A stretch of DNA of 64,000 nt, from the NCBI GenBank assembly GCA_029706075.1, contig JAINUG010000114.1, positions 2,356,001 to 2,420,000 on the forward strand, written 5' to 3'. Within the stretch, counting starts at the first letter, position 1. Each line of letters starts with the position of its first letter. Below the pieces are notes generated by a model. The model had not been told where the DNA came from. It made no database searches and saw nothing but the letters and a program-made list of their open reading frames with translations. The translations under genes were made by a program, and so were the position numbers. Positions 23,779-36,100 of this stretch are shown piece by piece. The stretch is from Aldrovandia affinis. Lineage: Eukaryota > Chordata > Actinopteri > Notacanthiformes > Halosauridae.

Positions 23779-24946
23779 TCAGACATCTTATGTGGATCAG
23801 CCTGTGCTCCGTGATAAGGGAGAAAGCCAAGAGCACTCTATAGAACTCCATAGATCAAGTAAACATACCCTACAAATCAATGGAGAAAATGTCAGTCGGT
23901 ACAAATGTCAGGCTTCTAACAGTACTGAATAATAATAACTGCATTAATATAAATCAATCATTTAATAAGAAGTGTTTTTTCATAAAGTACAATGCATTAG
24001 TCACTATAAAAGTGGCCACTTTGTAAATATTCTGTGGGGTTTTTTTCAGGTCAAGTGAATGTGGAGCGATTGCAGATGAGTTTTGATTCCCAAAGTTGCA
24101 CATGCAGTTTATCCCTGGATAAATCCTAAAAAGTGAAAGATGTATCAGAATATAGTTTCAAGGGATAGCATTTCGTAGACCAGTATTAGAAAGTTTACTA
24201 ACTCTAATCCAGTCAAGTGCTAGCTGCTCAGTAATCCACTCATAATGGATTAACTTTAACTTTATACCAAGTTTACAACCATTTAAAAAACTGTAACATT
24301 TACATTGGAAACTGTACATTTCTAATATAATAGGCTGCCTTTTAGTTGGTTGCATTGTTCACTCTCCCTCTGAAGAAACTTTGTTTATAAATAGTTGTTG
24401 GTTATCAGAGTGAAACTACTGTAAATGTATAGTGTAAATGTATCCCATTTATGGAAAGGAGATGTGTCTGAGGTGCTTGCTTTTTGCAGCTGCATTGGAA
24501 AAACGTATTTGCCCAATATATATTCTTTTTACATGTATTTTAGTAGAGCACTGACTAATTCACTGGATTTGTGATTAGTGGTGAGTGGCCCAATAGACAT
24601 TTCAAAACAAGGGAAAATGTTGGATGGCAAAGTAATGCGGCACGGACTAACAGCTGTTGCGGACAATGAAATACACTGAACATAATTTTTGTCTCTTCAC
24701 CTTCCTATACAAAACTTGAAAATCAAAATATGTCATGATTACAACATGGCCCCCCTCCCACCACTCCATTCCAAACAATCAATGTGTCAGTGATCAGCAA
24801 GTGTACCTCTGTGTTCCTCAGTCATTGTTCCCAATGCCAGTGATGCAGCATGTTCAGGAGCAAAATAAACATTTGTGACACCTACCTGAGCACAACCCCT
24901 CATGAGCCAGAAAGAGGAAAACCATGCAAACGATTGGAGCCCTCAT
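18764..24946 (-). CDS. nts: Neurotensin/neuromedin N precursor (4 coding exons)
   Basis: Secreted neuropeptide precursor. Coding exons on the minus strand are 24946-24886, 22267-22206, 19715-19527 and 18907-18764. Their lengths (61, 62, 189, 144 nt) sum to 456 nt, giving 151 residues against about 170 in mammals. Seen: a hydrophobic signal peptide in exon 1, an acidic segment in exon 2, a helical spacer with two cysteines in exon 3, and in exon 4 the peptides KSPYIL (neuromedin N position) and QVHTSKTRRPYIL (13-residue neurotensin), each ending in IL before a KR pair. The N-terminal Gln should cyclise to pyroglutamate, as in known neurotensins. In the family, prohormone convertases cut at the KR pairs and the peptides act on neurotensin receptors in brain and gut. 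The C-terminal tail is NAYY. Intron phases are 1, 0 and 0. The gene is divergent from rassf9. Odd points: serine at position 2 of neuromedin N, and no dibasic pair in exon 3. Confidence 0.96.
19207..19240. repeat. Imperfect (GT)n tract
   Basis: GT/GC dinucleotides in nts intron 3. Confidence 0.9.
19527..19715 (-). CDS. nts: nts coding exon 3 (spacer region)
   Basis: Follows the acceptor TCTGCAG and ends at GAG|GTGAGA; exactly 63 codons. It contains WKTPLLDACGLIHSL and LEGLYDLENLCRILQ, which parallel the mammalian WKMTLLNVCSLVNNL and the segment leading to YQLHKICHS. The two cysteines are conserved in place. Where mammals have the basic site ARRK, this exon reads LLAREN, so the dibasic pair is missing. 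Confidence 0.92.
20545..20700 (+). mobile_element. tRNA-derived SINE, diverged copy
   Basis: Contains AAGGTACTTCAGCTAATTTG, GTAAATATCCAGCTGT and a ...CCTGGATA... tail in the same order as the copy at 23370. Located in nts intron 3. Confidence 0.6.
21997..22073. repeat. (GT)n microsatellite
   Basis: 77 bp of GT preceded by a T-run, about 130 bp 3' (minus strand) of nts exon 2, within nts intron 2. Confidence 0.99.
22206..22267 (-). CDS. nts: nts coding exon 2
   Basis: Starts after the acceptor CCTGTGACAG and ends at AAG|GTACAT. With the base carried over from exon 1 it reads D, then ADQEQKGTEEEFLNSLFALK. It aligns with the acidic start of the mature mammalian precursor (DSEEEMKALEADFL...). 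At 62 nt it is too short to be called on length alone. The evidence is the exact frame and phase between exons 1 and 3. Confidence 0.9.
23370..23515 (+). mobile_element. tRNA-derived SINE copy
   Basis: Carries GGTACTTAACCTGAATTAAA, TATCCAGCTGTATAAATGGA and GTTGCTCTGGATAAGGGC in order, the core and tail of a common fish SINE. Located in nts intron 1. Confidence 0.75.
23723..23773. repeat. (AC)n microsatellite
   Basis: 51 bp of uninterrupted AC in nts intron 1. Confidence 0.99.
24886..24946 (-). CDS. nts: nts coding exon 1 (signal peptide)
   Basis: Encodes 20 residues beginning MRAPIVCMVFLFLAHEGLCS plus the first base of an Asp codon, then the donor CAG|GTAGGT. The start at 24946 was chosen because a hydrophobic core follows at once and the context has A at -3. 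Two in-frame upstream ATGs would add a charged 16-residue extension and are less likely. The Cys-Ser before the junction matches the usual signal cleavage zone of the family. Confidence 0.93.
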
Positions 24947-25067
24947 CTTGTGAAATCCACGATCTCTGTGCATCTGGGCAGCAGTCAGGTCCATAAGGTA
25001 GGGATTAAGGAGGAGAGGACGGGACTCTTTGTCTTTGCCCAGTCCAGTCTCTGCTCTCTGGGTGCAG

Positions 25068-25250
25068 AATAAGAAGCTGTGGCTTCCATTCTGTAAGTAT
25101 ATAGGCTTCAGTGTGATGTCAGGAGTGCTCCCTCCACCCCCCTGAATTCCTACCTTCCAACCTGCTGTGGTGTCACCAGAACAGCAGACGTCACTTCTGT
25201 TGCGCACATTTTCGTGGGAGAGTGCATGTCACACAGCTGGATACGTCATC
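25068..25250 (-). promoter_or_regulatory. nts: nts core promoter with TATA box and CRE-like sites
   Basis: Read on the minus strand: TATATA at 25098-25103, about 150 nt before the start codon, implying transcription start near 25070. TGACATCA lies at 25114-25121, just upstream of the TATA box; this is the CRE/AP-1-like sequence I recall from the mammalian NTS proximal promoter. A second site, TGACGTCT, lies at 25186-25193. A third, TGACGTA, lies at 25242-25248. An AGAACA half-site (plus strand) lies near 25178. Three CRE-like elements within 150 bp suggest cAMP/AP-1 control, as in mammals. The use of these sites is inferred. Confidence 0.7.
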
Positions 25251-26205
25251 ATTATCAGTGAAGTAGCTGTGAAGTGGGCATGTGAAATCATACAATATAT
25301 ACAAGATTTGTTTTAAACCTTTCAAATGTATCCATATTATTTTAACATAATCAGAACATGTCACCGATTACCACAGATGACATGCAGGGAAAATACATTA
25401 CAATCCGTACATAGATTATTCGGCTTTGTTGACCTGTCAAGCATTATACACACAATATAAAATATATGGAAATGGAAGTGAAGATTGTTAAAGTACCATT
25501 TCCCAACAGTATACTGACCTTGCTATAATATGATCAAATACATATATATATTTTTTTTTTATTCAATCAAATTACCAGCAGCATTAAAATAACATGGATA
25601 TGTGTACTACACCAAACATTTTTTTCCCTAAAACAACATCTGTAATTAGGCTACACTAGATGTAGATGATCATGGTTGGGTTTGCACTTACTTTGCATCA
25701 TCTTCCAGCCAGACCAGTGTATAGTATTATATGGAAGCTGAAATGTAACTTCTGTTCCAATATAAATTTGCAGAATTTACTGGCAGTGAGGGAATTAGAC
25801 CCTACAGCATGTGACATCTTCAGCTGCATATAAGGTACTCTCTCTATTCCCACAACATCTGTATTTCTTTAGCTTATTACAATAATAATTGTATAGGATA
25901 AATGCACACTGTCAACAAGTAAGAATATTTTTCTTGGAAAACCAAATAATCATTTACACTGTTTTACACGTTTTATCATTATTTAAAAGTTATTTAAATT
26001 GAAATGTGTCTGTTCTAAAGTAGACTTAGAATGTAAACCAATAGTTATCAATACATAACAATAATATAATTATATCAATTTCTTTATGAGAGCTGGTATC
26101 ACTGAAAACCATGGGACTTGAAAAATCACTTGGTTTCGTGCTGTCATTACCTACATGCGAAATGAGACATACTAGACGTTTCTCTCCTGACATTTTCCGC
26201 GTCGC

Positions 26206-26217
26206 TGCGCCTGCGCA
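26206..26217 (+). promoter_or_regulatory. NRF1-like palindromic site
   Basis: TGCGCCTGCGCA differs at one position from the NRF1 consensus YGCGCAYGCGCR. It lies in the only GC-rich patch upstream of rassf9, about 0.9 kb before its start codon. Use as a rassf9 promoter element is inferred. Confidence 0.45.
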
Positions 26218-26653
26218 CAGACAACGATCGTAGTGGGCTTGTTGCCTGGCAGCTAAACGGAAGGAATTGTTCTGAAGCTACTGTTCTGAGATCTGTTCTG
26301 CAAACAATACGCCCATTGAGGCCGAGCGATGCGAGAGCTGTCGCTGAAGGAAAATGAAAATATGCATTTTAATACAATAGTTTACCTTCCGCTCAGCGGC
26401 TTTGCGCCTGCAGCCTCCAACTGTTCTGTTACATTAGATTTAGCCGCGCACCCAATGAAAATGTTCAATGCAATGAAATCATCACGAATACAAAGTATTC
26501 CAATAAACATGTCTCGAACTCTATGGTGGATGTTACTGGAAAGAAACCGTAAATTATGCGTTTTCTTAAATAAAACTATAGTTCCATTTGACACTTTAGA
26601 ATGTATTAATAAATACCCAGTCAACGTACAATAACCTACATTCAATGTCGGGA

Positions 26654-26654
26654 T

Positions 26655-26710
<56 letters not shown>
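26654..26710. repeat. (TC)n microsatellite
   Basis: 57 bp of TC with one phase break, upstream of rassf9. Confidence 0.98.
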
Positions 26711-26714
<4 letters not shown>

Positions 26715-27106
26715 CACTTATAGTTAGTCATACAATCACACCTTTTAGTGATAGCTTTTTACACTTTGCGACTTGCAGAATATTTTGCTCGACCAGACTG
26801 TTTCCTAAAATGTAGTCCAATACCTGAAAGTGTAGGCTACTATGTTGTGAGTGAGCAGTGAACACTCTGGAAAACTATTTGATAGTATTTTGCTATGGTA
26901 CTTCAGGCTAAACATTTTCAGCGCCACCCTCTGATAAAAGGGGAGGGTCTCAACAGTAGTGCGCGACAAGAAAGAGTGTAACTTCAGAATTGCCAAACTT
27001 TTTTTCTCCTGTCCAGTTTTGTCCTTGACTATACGAAGTGCTCTTAGATATGCCGGCAAATTGACATAAAGACCCTGGACATTTTTGTAGAGCTGTTAAA
27101 GTTGTC

Positions 27107-27153
27107 ATGGCACCATTCGGAAGAAACTTTCTCAAAGCGCGCTTGAAAAACAG
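27107..27153 (+). CDS. rassf9: rassf9 coding exon 1
   Basis: Encodes MAPFGRNFLKARLKN plus two bases of an Arg codon, then the donor AG|GTAGCT. The ATG context has G at -3 and +4. The peptide matches the conserved RASSF9 N terminus. The exon is followed in frame by TAG, so it reads as coding only when spliced. Confidence 0.93.
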
Positions 27154-30100
27154 GTAGCTACTTTGAATTTAAAAATACACGTTTTCTTCAATTTTGAACG
27201 ACTTCTCACCATGACCCGTTGCCTGCGATTTCTCTGGAATTAAGCACTGTCTCATTTTAATGTAGGCTTTAGCGATTCAATTTGTAAGGGGTAACCTTAC
27301 TTTTTGGCATGATACACACTGTGGTGGGTATTAGGTTATTCGCAGAGTATATTTCATTTGATAGTTTTTCATATACTTTTTGTACAGATATATTAGCATT
27401 AACACTCACCAGTGGGTACAATTAAGTGTTTCGCTTTGTAGCCTATATGTTTTTATCTTTCTTAGAAACCTTTTAAGTTTATCATTTAAATGTAAATATT
27501 TATATTATCGTTCTGTTAAAGAAGACTTTGTGTCGGCTTGTTATAAAGTTAACTTTGAATTGCTACAGCTGATACGTTGCTGGAACTCGTCCCATGTGAC
27601 GTGTAGGGATATTTTAATAGATGTATTCTAACGCGAAACACTTTTAAATTACTTACATTTGCCTGATGCATAGCCAGTCAGACACGTTAATGTGTACGAG
27701 GCTTGGGGGCGGGGGGGGGGGATATATGCGGTGGCAGAGACTAGTTTACCACTCGTATATATTATGGCCAGCAGCAATTCATCATTTCGTTGTACTCGCA
27801 ATGCAGTACAGGTATTTTTTAGAATCGTGGGATCTCCCGAGCATATCCGTTTCATAGCCTAGATGTAGCCCTTTGTCAGTTTTATTCCAATTCCTCTGTC
27901 TAATAATAATGACATAGATCGCACAATACAGAAACTTGGAATTGTCAGTATAATTGTCCTTAGAAATATGGTTTGATGATTAAATGCTGAAAGTAGTTTA
28001 GCATCCTATGTTTGCAGGCCCAAATAAGATAAGACAATACCGTAGTGAAAGAGAATACGTGGGAGAAATGTTTTCCATTTTTAAATGTAGCCTATTTAAC
28101 GTACGTGGTTCTGACTGAATTCAGCAGGCGCATTTTTCCTTTCATTTCCCGCAATGAGCGTCATTACACAGAATAGGGATCATGCAGTGCGCAATTATTG
28201 GGGTCAGTTGCGCGCATGCAATGATGTTTTAAGATAGCTTGAGTACAGTTTTAATAGATGTACTATTGTACTATTACAGATTGTACCGTTCTCTCTACGT
28301 ATTAGCCATGCTAATAACGTGAAAAGTCAAAACTGTCCCGCCTATAAGGTCATGTTTGTGACTTTTTAGACTGAGCGTTCCTAGTTCTAGTATAACATAG
28401 AGTGAATCCGCCAACGGCGTTAGTTTTAATTTGTTTTCAATTTATTACTAGGTGGTTGGTTCACTGTTTTGATACTCTATAACTCTAGACGAGGTAATCA
28501 AGGTCTGTTCAGAAGGCCGGGGTGTTGAAGAATTGATTTATTTTCAGTTGGCGTCGTCTAGTAACAGGCGCGCGAATTGCTGTTTACGGTCCCTTAGGCC
28601 TACGCAAATCTTTGCTGTGGTTGAGATGAAAAAGAACATCCTTTACAAGTTATGGATGGATGGGAATATACCTCAGCCCATATGCCCTGCCAAAAAGCGC
28701 AAGAGAGACATGCAGGCAGCGTCCTTATCTGTGTTGGTACTCTATCTCAAAAGTCTAGTCAATTATTTGAAAAACACTTTGATTTTAAATTGGTTGGTGC
28801 ACTGAACAAACTGTAGTTCAAAGAATCAAGAGGAGGAATCTGAGAAAAAGCTTAATCTTCATGAAGTGCTAGATAAAGCCATCATTGTGTGCTACTGATG
28901 GCCCTATAGTGTTTAATCCATGGCAACAACGAGAATTATTTATTTTTTTGTCATGCTTACTAAGATTTTTGGAAAGGCTAACATGCTGTCAGTGATTATG
29001 TCTGTGCAACTATAAAATGTAATCAAGTCTTAGTCATGCAAGTATTTAAGCAAGTGTCAGTCATGTTGCATTTAGAAAGTCCCACAACAAATCAAATCAC
29101 TACTAACTCAAGGCTGTTGCAATGAGTATATTATGTGGTTCAGTTGCTATGGACCTGAGCTTTAAGTGGGAAGGTTGTAAGTGCAATTCCCATTGGCTTG
29201 CTACTATTGTACCATTGAGCAAACAACAATATTTAGCTTGAATTAGTTCAGTAAATCTTTTAAGAAGAATAAAGAATAGACAGGACACTTGGCCTGCACC
29301 CTTGACATACAGTAAGTGTACATGACAGGCAAATAAATACAAAATATTTATTTGGGTTTTGGGTTCCCCTCCATTTGATGTGAATGCACAGTTCTCCCTG
29401 TTTTCAAATTTAATTTTCAAATATTCTCTGATATTGGGTCACAAAGCAGTAATGTTTAAAATATTCCTTAAAGAAGAAGACAAGAACACATCTTTGTTAC
29501 TTGGTTAGATCTCTGACAGCCCCATGGTAACCAAAGATTAAGCTGTGAAGTTATGTAGTTTATGGGCTTATCCAAGCAGTTGTTTTTTTCTTGGCTTGCT
29601 ATCTCACTCACCACAGTGACTACAGAGAGGAAGCAAGTGTTTTGTCTTTTGGGTGATCTGTATCTGGTAGTGAATCATCTGAGAGATCAACAGGTCCTGA
29701 TAAAAAAGGAAGTTTGTGTTTTTTGTCCTGAAGTCCTCCACCTTCACACGATTCAAGCCTGAATACTGGCTCTGTTTTTAAACTATTGCCATAATGACAT
29801 ATATATTGAATTCATTTAAACGAGACATGAAATGTTGTGATTTAAATACATAATATACTCCTTTTTTTGTACAATTTTAAAGACTTGGAGCTTTATTCAG
29901 AGTGGACCGACTTAAGCACCTGCTTAAGCTCCTCCAGTTAATACAATGGTTGCATGGAAAAAAATATTCTTATTAAGACTTCTGCTACTAACTCTGAAAT
30001 TGGGTGGAGCGCCAGTAAAATGTACGTTTTAGTGTTGTTTCAGTGTTTTCTTTTGGGAATTTGAGACTCTTCAAGAGTCTCAGTTCATCCCTTTAAGGAA

Positions 30101-33100
30101 CATGTGCCAATAATGCTCAAAAAATGTTGAGCAGATATTACTAGTTGTCCACTATTGCATGGACATTGACATATATATAGGATATATATCCATTTTCCCA
30201 ATCCATTTTGCTTTGTGGTATCGCTTTTTGTGAGTACATTTATTGCACTATTGTCTATGTTGACATGTTCCCATGATTTCAATTAAGGAGGATTTAAAAG
30301 GAGAAGCACCTCTGTAGGCAATCTCTTAGGTGTCAACCTATATGGTTTTGTGAAGGTATACAGCTGTATAAGGCTGGGACATGGGAAATATATTCTGATG
30401 CAGTTTTCAAAATATTGATTGATTAACTTAGTCTATTCAGTTGTAAGTTAGTTGAGTTGTAGCAAGCATGTCTCGCTATCTAAAAAGATGTCAACAGTAT
30501 TAATCTTTCCATTTCGATTAAATTTGCCTAAATTGTATAATTTGTCATACAAACGGACTGATAATGAAATATGCTGTTTTAATATAAACAATTGAAATAT
30601 GTTGTTTAACTTAAGTCAAAGTCAGAATAGCGAACATCTCCAGACATGCCACTATTTGGGGAAAACCCCTCCTTAAATGTGCAATTTTACAGGGGGCGCT
30701 TAATTCCACAAATAAGTTCAAAGTCTGAATACAAACAAACAAGTGAGGTGTGTAATTTTCCATTTATGTCCAAATTGTGCACGCTTAACTTCACTCTGAA
30801 TAGAACCCAAAGAGCATTTATCCATTTAAGCACTTTTCCAAACTAATGGAATGTAATTTTTAGCATTATGTGTTTCTTATTGTTCCTGGAAGGCTGAATG
30901 TATACTATAAAATGACAAGCAATCACCAGTCCCTTATTAGGGATTGAATTTAATGGTATGAAAATTGGAACATTTCCATTTGGGTGATAATCTTGTCGGG
31001 CCATTATGATTACCTGATATTTACTTGATATGATGTCATTAATTTCTGTTTATAGTTTTACACTGTACTGGAGGTACAGTAGCAATTTGGATTAGTTAAG
31101 CACAGCTGGTCCTCAGTGCCTTTTGGTAGAACTAATTATCATGTGTCAATGCCACAAAATTACTATTCCAAGAATACCATATCAGCATTTGACCCTCAAG
31201 ATGATACAATCAAGGACATACTGTGATTAGTCATAAAAGCTTAACACAGGAAATGCTCACCATTTATAGATACATTTTCTATATTCCCCAAGTGTGAACA
31301 TTTCCACATATTCAGCTGCAACAACACCAAAGGGGATTGTTCCACAACACAAAAGCAACCAAGAGTAAGATAAATTACTGTATTTTTTTGAGGCAGGGTT
31401 CCTAATCATGAAAAAAATGGTCACCTATATTCACCACAACAACAACTAAAGTCTTATCTCATGACTTTATTTAATTGGTGGTCTGGGTCGTTTGACAGTA
31501 GGCAACTCTCATTGAGACACCCTGGTCACACTTTGAATGTAATATAAGATGTGTTGCTTTTTTAGTGGATGATTAAATGTATCGTCAAATATTTTAGCTG
31601 TAATAATAGGTCATTGTATTTAATCTTGACAAAAATGACATGCAAATTAGGACAGAATGTAGCTACTTGTTCTAAAGTTTCTCATTGGTAAAGTGGGTAT
31701 TGTAACAAGTGGTAGCTTTGCATTTGATTGAGGTCGCCCCATGCTTACTCATTAAACCATCAATCCAAAACAAATTATAATCTTACTTCTCTTCTCATCT
31801 GTGCCTGATCTTCTATGCTGTTTCTGCGTAAATAGCAGCAAGCTGTGATAAATTGTAAAAAAATAATTACAGAAATCTTTATTATTTGATTAAATGTATA
31901 TAAATGTTTAATATTAAGCCATAGTAATTATGTATGAAGTTTGTAAGCATTAAGTATTTCAGCTTTGCTGCATACATTTTGAGCATGAGATGTTAAAATA
32001 TGTTTTGTCAATGAGGCAAATGTTACACAGTATTTCAACTCCAAGTTCATTTGGAGTTCATTTTTTTACCATATTCAAGAACACTGATTTATTGGATATC
32101 AAGCTGAAGCACAAACATGGTACAATGCCAATATGGGCGTGATCCAAACAAACCTGATGTAATGTATCAGGTATCATGATGTAATACCAATGTAACTATG
32201 CGTACACTGATGGCCAGGGCTGAGGCAGTGGTCACAAAGGGAGCCTTACAATATATTTTAATCGGTTAACCTTGCTTCATGCTGGAATTGGAGGTGTTTA
32301 TGATCCAGACTTAGAACACATTTACTGTTCAATTGAATGAATTGATGGAAAATCACTAATGCATTGCACCAAATGTTCAGAAAAATTTGTGTATAAAAAT
32401 GTGTTTATTGAGAGACTAGTGTTATGCTGAGAGGGGGCACCTGATACATTTATCTACATTACCGGTCAAAAGTTTTAGAACACCCCCATTTTCCAGTTTT
32501 TACTTAAATTTAAGCAGTTCAAGTCCAGTGAATAACCTGAAATGGTACAAAGGTAAGCGGTAAACTGCCAGAGGTCTCAGTTTCAACTGTGAAGAGAAGA
32601 CTTCGAGCTGCAGGTTTGACAGGTTGAGTGGCAGTAAGAAAGCCATTGCTAAGATGGCAAAATAAGAAAAAGAGGCTTGCCTGGGCCATAAAGCACTGCC
32701 AGTGGACTACTGAAGACTGGAAGAAGGTCTTATGGACCGATGAATCAAAATGTGAAATCTTCGGTTCATCACGCACGGTTTTTGTATGCTGTCAAGTAGG
32801 CAAAAGGATGGTTCCTCAGTGTGTGACACCAACTGTCAAACATGGAGGAGGAAGCGTGATGGTCTGGGGCTCTTTTGCTAGATCTAGAGTCGGTGACTTG
32901 CACAAAGTGACTGTCAACCCTCATTAACCCATTACTTGTTCCCTGAAAAGGGCCTTTTTTTATAACTCAGAAATTTACATTATTTTTCTATTTTTGGTAA
33001 CCTAACCTTTTTTTTTTTTTTTTACCTCTGGCAGTTTACCGCTTACCTTTGTACCATTTTAGGTTATTCACTGGACATGAACTGCTTAAATTTCAGTAAA

Positions 33101-36100
33101 AACTGGAAGGATGGGGGTGTTCTAAAACTTTTGACCAGTAGTGTACCCAATAAGAGTATCCACAGATCGGAAGATCAGGCATGAAATATATTGATGTTTT
33201 CCTTGAAAATAAATAATATGGTTTTGTTGGTTTTTATGTTGTGGGAAAAGCTAAAGGGACAAAATCATAACTCACACATGGGTATGTGCCAGCAGCAATC
33301 CCAGAGCCAGAGAAGGGATGCAGAGATTAATTACAGGACTAGTCCTTGATGTGGTGTTGCATCGTACAGTCCCAAGTTGAATCATAACCGTCGCTTGTGG
33401 CTGGGAGTCCCACGGTCTGGTCCATAATCAGCAGATCTCTTTGCATGAGGGTAATTGCACATTGAGTGTTGTCCCCCAATGCAATGGCTGTGCAGCTCAG
33501 CAGGTGGACTGTAGAATGAAAAGAAGTGGTGTCTGGGTGGAAAGTGCTAGTTGCTTGTCTGCGTTTTTCAGAATGGGTGGAGGTCATTGCAGTGATACAA
33601 AGATAATTGGGCATACATGGATAATTGGGAAAATTTTGAGGGGAAGGTTAAAAAATAGGGATGAAGATTAGATAAATAACACAGATTTAGGATAGGTACC
33701 AAATGTGGGCTATAGTTCCCTATCCACTTAGTTTTTTTGTAGCTTACCAGGTGCCATAACCTGTAGTAAGCATGGCAGGATGTGAGCAGTTGTGCTGGGG
33801 AAGACAAACACAGGTGCTTCCCTCCATAATATTGTGGCTTTCTGTACAGATGGGACAATTGCATTGCTCTGAATAAACTTTTATAATAAAATAAAATGTT
33901 TTGCTTACCTCTGCCTCTTTTTTTTGCCATACATTCTTCATATTCCTTTTCGTGATAACTTCTCAAATGATGGAATAGATTAGACGTATTCCCTTCTGCC
34001 TCCGGGCTGGCCCGCGTTAACCTATTGGGCAACATGGGCTGCAGCCCAGGGCCCCGGCCACTAGGGGGCCCCCGGGAATAGCCAATTACTGTAGGCCTAC
34101 ATTGTTTATGGTGTTTTGACTGTTACTGTACATTTTGGTCCACTTTCCCACCTGTAGTAGTCCACATTGTCCTGGCGCAACAGTCAGAGTGTGTTTGTAT
34201 AGTCGTCAGGACGGCTTTGTCTCAGGAGTGTGTTTGTATAGTCTGATTTTCATCTTTGCGTAAGGATGGCTTTGTCTCGGGAGTCACTCGATTCTCGTTC
34301 TGCTTTAGTGAAATTGAAAATGACCTATGTCAATTTCACGTCGATACAATTTTGATACTTTAGTTGCTGTCGGAGGATTTAGCTAGAGCTATAACCTGAG
34401 ATGTCCAACCAGAAAGTAATAAATTACTATTTATAATGGGTTTCACAAAAACTATGTTGTAGCCTATTCCCCCCCCAAGCAACCACCATTTTATAACTGT
34501 CAACAAACTATTTAAGATAAATTAATTTTAATTCGAGTTCGACTGAAGAAAACGAAGTGGGCTAATTTTGCATGACTGAATAGCTTAGTTGTGTTGCTAA
34601 GTAAGTAACGTTAGCTAGCTGAACAACAACAATGTAATTTAATAGCCTAATGTTCTCTAGCAAGTTGGCCTGTAATTTGTAGCAATGTTTGGACAAAAGT
34701 ATTTTTTAAAGCCAGTATAAACTTATGTTATGTCAAGTTTGCTGTATACATTTGCATTTGTTGTATAATTGGATGCAGGTGTTAATGCTACGTGTTGAAA
34801 TTAAAACGGTAGCTCAATTAACTTACACAAAGTATGATACGTTGTCCTATAGGTGAGTAACATTAAATAATTTATATCAATGCTTGTTTTGTTGGTGCTA
34901 GTGGTTGAACGGGAAGTGTATTGTTTTGTGCATTGTCATTTGTGGTCAAATTTCTGGTTTGTAGGCCTACTTTGTACACTAGGCTACTACTCCCTTTCAT
35001 TATCCTGCCATGCAGGGCAAGGTTGGTCATGACTTGAACTTGAACTCATGCGTTCGGGTAACAGACGTGAATATTTCGAGAGCACTGTAATATAAGAGTC
35101 GGTACTCTTTATTACATTGCCAAAGTTTTCCTGGTCTCATTCTGTAAATGTGCTATTTACTTTTTCCAGTTGAAAATGAATTTGCGGCATGTCTTTATTG
35201 TTGCCAGGCCTGGTCAGGTCAATGTGCTTTTACTTTTCCAGTTGAAAGCCCTGGGCCCCGGGAGGTGTGTTAGCCCTGGGCCCCGGTGAGGCTTAACGCG
35301 GCTCTGCCTCCGGGACCACTTTGTTACAGTACTTGCAGAACACTTCTCCTTTCTGATCTTTGTCAGCTTGTTTGTAACCAAAGGAACCCCACGCAACTGA
35401 TGTGCAGCCTTTCCTAGGGGCTAAACTTGGTTCGTCTTCAATCTCATTGTCACGTTTTGTCTGGGCCTACCCTAGTTAATGGGTTTACTGACTGAATAAA
35501 ATCACTCCATGCTTCTCTAGCTCCGGGTTTGGCGCTTTGATGATGCTTCCCTCTGGCTTCACTACAGTGATGTTGCGCTTCATATCAAGGCTGGCTGTGA
35601 TTGGCTGTGTTGCTGTTGTAGGGTGCTAATCTCACTAGAAATTAGAATTATAATATGGTTGACGCCACAATGTAAGGCTTGTTAATTCCCAACATGGTAG
35701 TAGCCAAAAATACAAGTATTCTTATAATATCAGTCTCATTAGGTTTCGTATATCAGTCTCATAAAATATACTATAAATACTACTAAAATAACTATCTATA
35801 ACTGTAACTAAAATACAACTATATAATGTATGTATAATTACATTAATAATTACAATTATTATTAGTTAATTCATCGATCGTTGCCCACGTTAACATTTTT
35901 AAAATAATTAATCGATTAATCTTTAAAAAATAATTGGACCTAAAAAAACTGACTCCAAAATGTTGCGCTCTCCCCCCCCCTATGACAGAATACAAAATGA
36001 CGACCAAAAACTTAATGTTTTTCACCAAAATAAAAACTAATTGGAAAAAAAGAGAAATGCAGAAGAATACAAAATGCAAAAACTTAATGATTTCACCAAA

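Larger units (their letters stand above)
25251..27106. promoter_or_regulatory. nts-rassf9 divergent intergenic region
   Basis: About 2 kb between the nts promoter and rassf9 exon 1. A CG-containing patch at 26195-26330 includes an NRF1-like site and may mark the rassf9 promoter or a noncoding first exon. A 101-codon open frame at 26329-26634 has no recognisable protein similarity and is probably chance. A (TC)n tract lies at 26654-26710. No TATA box is evident for rassf9. Confidence 0.5.
33905..35470 (-). pseudogene. BED zinc-finger transposon gene, split by a hAT
   Basis: Minus-strand upstream part (35470-35307): VAWGSFGYKQADKDQKGEV, FCKYCNKVVPEA. Downstream part (34006-33905): EGNTSNLFHHLRSYHEKEYE. 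Together they form a complete BED finger (C-x2-C ... H-x4-H) of the ZBED-type hAT family. The insertion at 34007-35306 lies between VVPEA and EGNTSN, and the frame is exact when one 8-bp duplication is dropped. Downstream coding decays after 33900. This is a transposon relic in rassf9 intron 1, antisense to the gene. Confidence 0.78.

Noticed and set aside
26329..26634. 101-codon open frame upstream of rassf9
   Set aside because: No recognisable similarity, no splice relation to rassf9 exon 1, and the opposite strand is equally open. Probably chance or noncoding 5' sequence.
33339..33614. 91-codon minus-strand frame
   Set aside because: No similarity; overlaps a dispersed repeat fragment and transposon debris.
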